Assembly (NCBI GenBank): GCA_035459965.1
Contig: DATHXC010000004.1
Span: 434,001-498,000 of the forward strand
DNA from: DATHXC01 sp035459965
GTDB lineage: Bacteria; Pseudomonadota; Gammaproteobacteria; Burkholderiales; Methylophilaceae
Length of the DNA: 64,000 bases
Reading direction: 5' to 3'
This document shows, piece after piece, positions 61,337 to 64,000 of the stretch (its first letter is position 1; each line of letters begins with the position of its first letter). The position numbers and the translations under genes were made by a program. The notes beneath the pieces were generated by a model. That model worked only from the letters and a program-made list of their open reading frames with translations, was not told where the DNA came from and searched no databases.

Positions 61337-64000
61337 ATGGCCACCCGCTTGCGCGAAATCCCCTATAACTACACCTCATTTTCAGACCGCGAAATTGTCA
61401 TCCGGTTTCTGGGTGAAGACATCTGGAATGTGCTCAACGAACTTCGTGGCGAGCGCAAAACCGGCCGTTCCGCCCGCATGCTGTTCGAGGTGCTGGGTGA
61501 CCTCTGGGTAATTACGCGCAACCCGTATCTGCAGGATGACCTGCTCGATAATAAAAAGCGCAGGCTGGGGCTGATCGCAGCCCTGCATCATCGCATCAAC
61601 GCGATTGATGAGCGCAGCCAGAACAACCCATTGGTGTTGAAGCTGATTGTGGCTGCCAGGCAAGCTGTTACCGAATTCGAGGCTGAATTCAGGCAGATTT
61701 ATGATTTGCGCAAAAAAGCGCTGGCCAAGCTGGGCAAGATCACACGTAAAGACAATATCCAGTTCGATGGCCTGGCACGTGTTTCCCACGTGACTGACGC
61801 CACCGACTGGCGCGTGGAATATCCGTTCGTGGTGATCAATCCCGATACAGAAATCGAGATCGCCGCCATCGTTAAGGCGTGTATTGAGTTAGGGCTGACT
61901 ATCATCCCGCGTGGCGGTGGTACTGGATATACCGGCGGTGCTATCCCATTGACCAAGCTATCTGCCGTGATCAATACAGAGAAGCTGGATACCCTGGGCC
62001 CGGTAGAAATGCGTACCCTTCCCGGCGTAGGTCGTCAGGTGCCAACAGTGCATTGTGGCGCCGGCGTAGTGACGCGTCGTGCCATGGAGGCAGCCACCGC
62101 TGCTGGTCTTGAATTCGCTTGTGATCCGACTTCTGCTGATGCTTCATGCATAGGCGGTAACGTCGCCATGAATGCAGGCGGCAAGAAAGCCGTGCTATGG
62201 GGCACCGCGCTGGATAACCTCGCCTCATGGCGCATGGTGACGCCCGATGCCACCTGGTTGGAGGTCGAGCGTCTGGATCACAATCTGGGCAAGATACATG
62301 ATGTCGCTGTTGCCAGCTTCCGCGTCAGCCGTTATGGCATTGATGGCAAGACATTGCAGTCTGAGCCCGAGATATTACAGATTCCTGGCCCTAGCTTCCG
62401 CAAGGTTGGGCTGGGTAAGGACGTGACTGACAAATTTCTCTCAGGCCTGCCCGGCATACAGAAAGAGGGCTGCGATGGCCTGATCACGTCAGCCACTTTT
62501 ATCCTGCATCGCATGCCCAAGCATGTGCGCACAGTGTGCTTGGAGTTCTTCGGCCACGTGGCGCTGGCTGTGCCTGCGATTGTCGAGATCAAGGATTACC
62601 TGGATGCGACAGAATCCACGCTGCTGGCTGGCCTGGAGCACATGGATGAGCGCTATATCAAGGCCGTAGGCTATGCCACCAAGGCCAATCGTAGCGAGCG
62701 GCCCAAGATGGTGTTGATCGCCGATATCGCCAGCGATGACGAAAATGCCGTGGGCGAAGCCGCCTCGCATATCGTGCGTGTAGCCAATGCGCGCGGTGGC
62801 GAGGGCTTTATCGCCGTATCTGCCGAAGCCCGTAAGAAATTTTGGCTGGATCGTGCCCGTACTGCTGCCATCGCCAAGCATACCAATGCCTTCAAGATCA
62901 ACGAAGACGTGGTGATTCCATTGCCGCGTCTGGGCGATTACTCGGACGGTATCGAGCGCATCAATATCGAGCTGTCTATCAAGAATAAGCTCAAGTTGGC
63001 TGATGCGCTGGAGACTTTCCTCGCCGGTGATTTGCCGTTGCAGCAGGATGATGACACACAGGCTGATCCCGATATGCTGGTGGCCAAGCGCGAACAATCA
63101 TTACAGCTCATCCGCGAGATACGCAGCCATTGGGTCAAGATACTCGACAACCTGGATGAGCCAGCTGTCGTACTTGGCGACGAGTTCGCTAACCTGGCGG
63201 TAGAGAATATCTTCCGCGCGGTGCAGGAACACCAGGTGCGTGTGTCATGGAAGCGCGAGCTGAAAAAACCGCTGCACAGCATATTCACCGGCCGCGAATA
63301 CCAGAAGATCCTGGAGCGTTGTGACGAGATTCATAAAGAAGTGCTCAAGTCGCGTGTGTTCGTGGCGCTGCACATGCACGCGGGTGACGGCAATGTGCAC
63401 ACCAATATCCCGGTCAATTCTGATAACTACGAGATGATGCAGGAGGCGCATACCGCGGTGGCACGCATCATGAAACTAGCGGGGCACCTGGATGGCGTGA
63501 TTTCCGGTGAGCACGGTATCGGCATTACCAAGATGGAATTCCTCGATGAATCGACCATCACCACCTTTGCTAAATATAAAGAAAAGGTAGACCCGGAAGG
63601 CCGCTTTAACAAGGGCAAGCTGATGGCGGGCTCTGGCCTGCACACGGCTTACACGCCCAGCTTCGGCCTGCTGGAGCAGGAATCCATCATCATGGAGCAA
63701 TCCGCGATTGGCGAGATTGCTGATTCAATCAGCGATTGCCTGCGTTGCGGCAAGTGCAAACCGGTTTGTACCACGCATGTGCCGCGTGCCAACCTGCTGT
63801 ACAGTCCGCGTAACAAGATCCTCGGTACTTCGCTGCTGATCGAGGCCTTCCTGTACGAAGAGCAGACGCGACGCGGTATCTCTATCAAGCACTTCGATGA
63901 GTTCAACGACGTGGCCGACCATTGCACGGTCTGCCATAAGTGCCTCAACCCGTGCCCGGTCGATATTGATTTCGGTGATGTCTCGATTGCCATGCGTAAC
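61337..64000 (+). CDS. DUF3683 FAD/FMN- and Fe-S-binding oxidoreductase (partial)
   Basis: An open frame from an ATG at 61337 to the window end, 888 codons visible and still open. The N-terminal about 150 residues are a DUF3683-type domain. A PCMH FAD-binding domain follows (about 165-350; IIPRGGGTGYTGGAIPL, TSADASCIGGNVAMNAGG), then a vanillyl-alcohol-oxidase-type cap (SGEHGIGITKMEFL). Near residues 800-870 two 4Fe-4S motifs occur, CLRCGKCKPVC and CTVCHKCLNPCP. Such proteins resemble D-lactate or glycolate dehydrogenases fused to an Fe-S subunit; the substrate is unknown. The remaining C-terminus lies outside the window. Confidence 0.9.
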   Translation, partial: MATRLREIPYNYTSFSDREIVIRFLGEDIWNVLNELRGERKTGRSARMLFEVLGDLWVITRNPYLQDDLLDNKKRRLGLIAALHHRINAIDERSQNNPLVLKLIVAARQAVTEFEAEFRQIYDLRKKALAKLGKITRKDNIQFDGLARVSHVTDATDWRVEYPFVVINPDTEIEIAAIVKACIELGLTIIPRGGGTGYTGGAIPLTKLSAVINTEKLDTLGPVEMRTLPGVGRQVPTVHCGAGVVTRRAMEAATAAGLEFACDPTSADASCIGGNVAMNAGGKKAVLWGTALDNLASWRMVTPDATWLEVERLDHNLGKIHDVAVASFRVSRYGIDGKTLQSEPEILQIPGPSFRKVGLGKDVTDKFLSGLPGIQKEGCDGLITSATFILHRMPKHVRTVCLEFFGHVALAVPAIVEIKDYLDATESTLLAGLEHMDERYIKAVGYATKANRSERPKMVLIADIASDDENAVGEAASHIVRVANARGGEGFIAVSAEARKKFWLDRARTAAIAKHTNAFKINEDVVIPLPRLGDYSDGIERINIELSIKNKLKLADALETFLAGDLPLQQDDDTQADPDMLVAKREQSLQLIREIRSHWVKILDNLDEPAVVLGDEFANLAVENIFRAVQEHQVRVSWKRELKKPLHSIFTGREYQKILERCDEIHKEVLKSRVFVALHMHAGDGNVHTNIPVNSDNYEMMQEAHTAVARIMKLAGHLDGVISGEHGIGITKMEFLDESTITTFAKYKEKVDPEGRFNKGKLMAGSGLHTAYTPSFGLLEQESIIMEQSAIGEIADSISDCLRCGKCKPVCTTHVPRANLLYSPRNKILGTSLLIEAFLYEEQTRRGISIKHFDEFNDVADHCTVCHKCLNPCPVDIDFGDVSIAMRN

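Noticed and set aside
62489..63097. A long minus-strand frame opposite the DUF3683 oxidoreductase
   Set aside because: The plus-strand frame is continuous to the window end with clear FAD and Fe-S motifs, so the antisense frame is a shadow.

Overview
The window looks like a chromosomal segment of a betaproteobacterium, most probably a methylotroph of the Methylophilaceae type (inference). The reasons are the pssA-leuA gene order, the divergent ccsA/ypjD-type gene and ffh, the clpS-clpA and yajC-secD-secF blocks, a DUF3683 FAD/Fe-S oxidoreductase, ornithine-lipid genes and a TTQ amine dehydrogenase cluster. Both ends are open: a cNMP-binding/AI-2E-type membrane protein is cut at base 1 and the DUF3683 oxidoreductase is cut at base 64000.

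Layout. 1-18.1 kb is core genome: YjbQ and GST, clpA/clpS, a CorC-type transporter, secF/secD/yajC/tgt on the minus strand, then pssA, leuA, an uncharacterised protein, an EamA exporter and a HAD phosphatase, a CcsA-like gene, and ffh. At 18.24 kb is tRNA-Lys(TTT). Its 3' end is the insertion point of an AT-rich, about 10.4 kb integrated element (18,272-28,728) bounded by a 47-bp direct repeat. The element carries a P4-type integrase, an AlpA-like regulator, an HUH (P2 gpA-type) Rep protein and a dense defence cargo: a GIY-YIG/DUF4357 protein, a putative type II restriction-modification set with its own HTH regulator, a two-gene Kiwa system (kwaA-kwaB), and an HNH nuclease paired with an unknown protein. 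A further HNH gene lies just outside the distal repeat. It is flanked by a degenerate copy of the element's own left arm, which suggests an older tandem insertion.

30.0-34.0 kb holds a three-gene periplasmic molybdenum hydroxylase (2Fe-2S subunit, Tat-exported Moco subunit, triheme cytochrome c). 34.2-36.4 kb holds three paralogous XRE regulators, one fused to a PAS domain. 36.7-39.4 kb holds two transglutaminase-like proteins and a HemD-like protein. 39.6-46.8 kb is a carbon-metabolism block: GntR/HutC regulator, malic enzyme, sdhCDAB, sdhE, class I fumarase.

47.1-50.5 kb is a compact amine dehydrogenase operon (large subunit, MauE, MauD, TTQ small subunit, monoheme cytochrome c). Its order and small-subunit sequence resemble aromatic amine dehydrogenase (aau) more than classical mau. 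No TTQ-maturation genes are nearby, and the small subunit lacks both partners of one conserved disulfide. It is followed by a receiver-TPR protein and a small HATPase kinase-like protein in one operon, then tRNA-Arg(CCG) and a duplicated diheme cytochrome c5. 54.4-64 kb is core again: apaH, an acyltransferase pair for ornithine lipids, a glycine-zipper lipoprotein, a PfkB kinase, a TetR regulator, a HemJ/CopD-like membrane protein, a TlpA thioredoxin and the DUF3683 oxidoreductase.

All functional names rest on reading motifs and context by eye. No database search was run.
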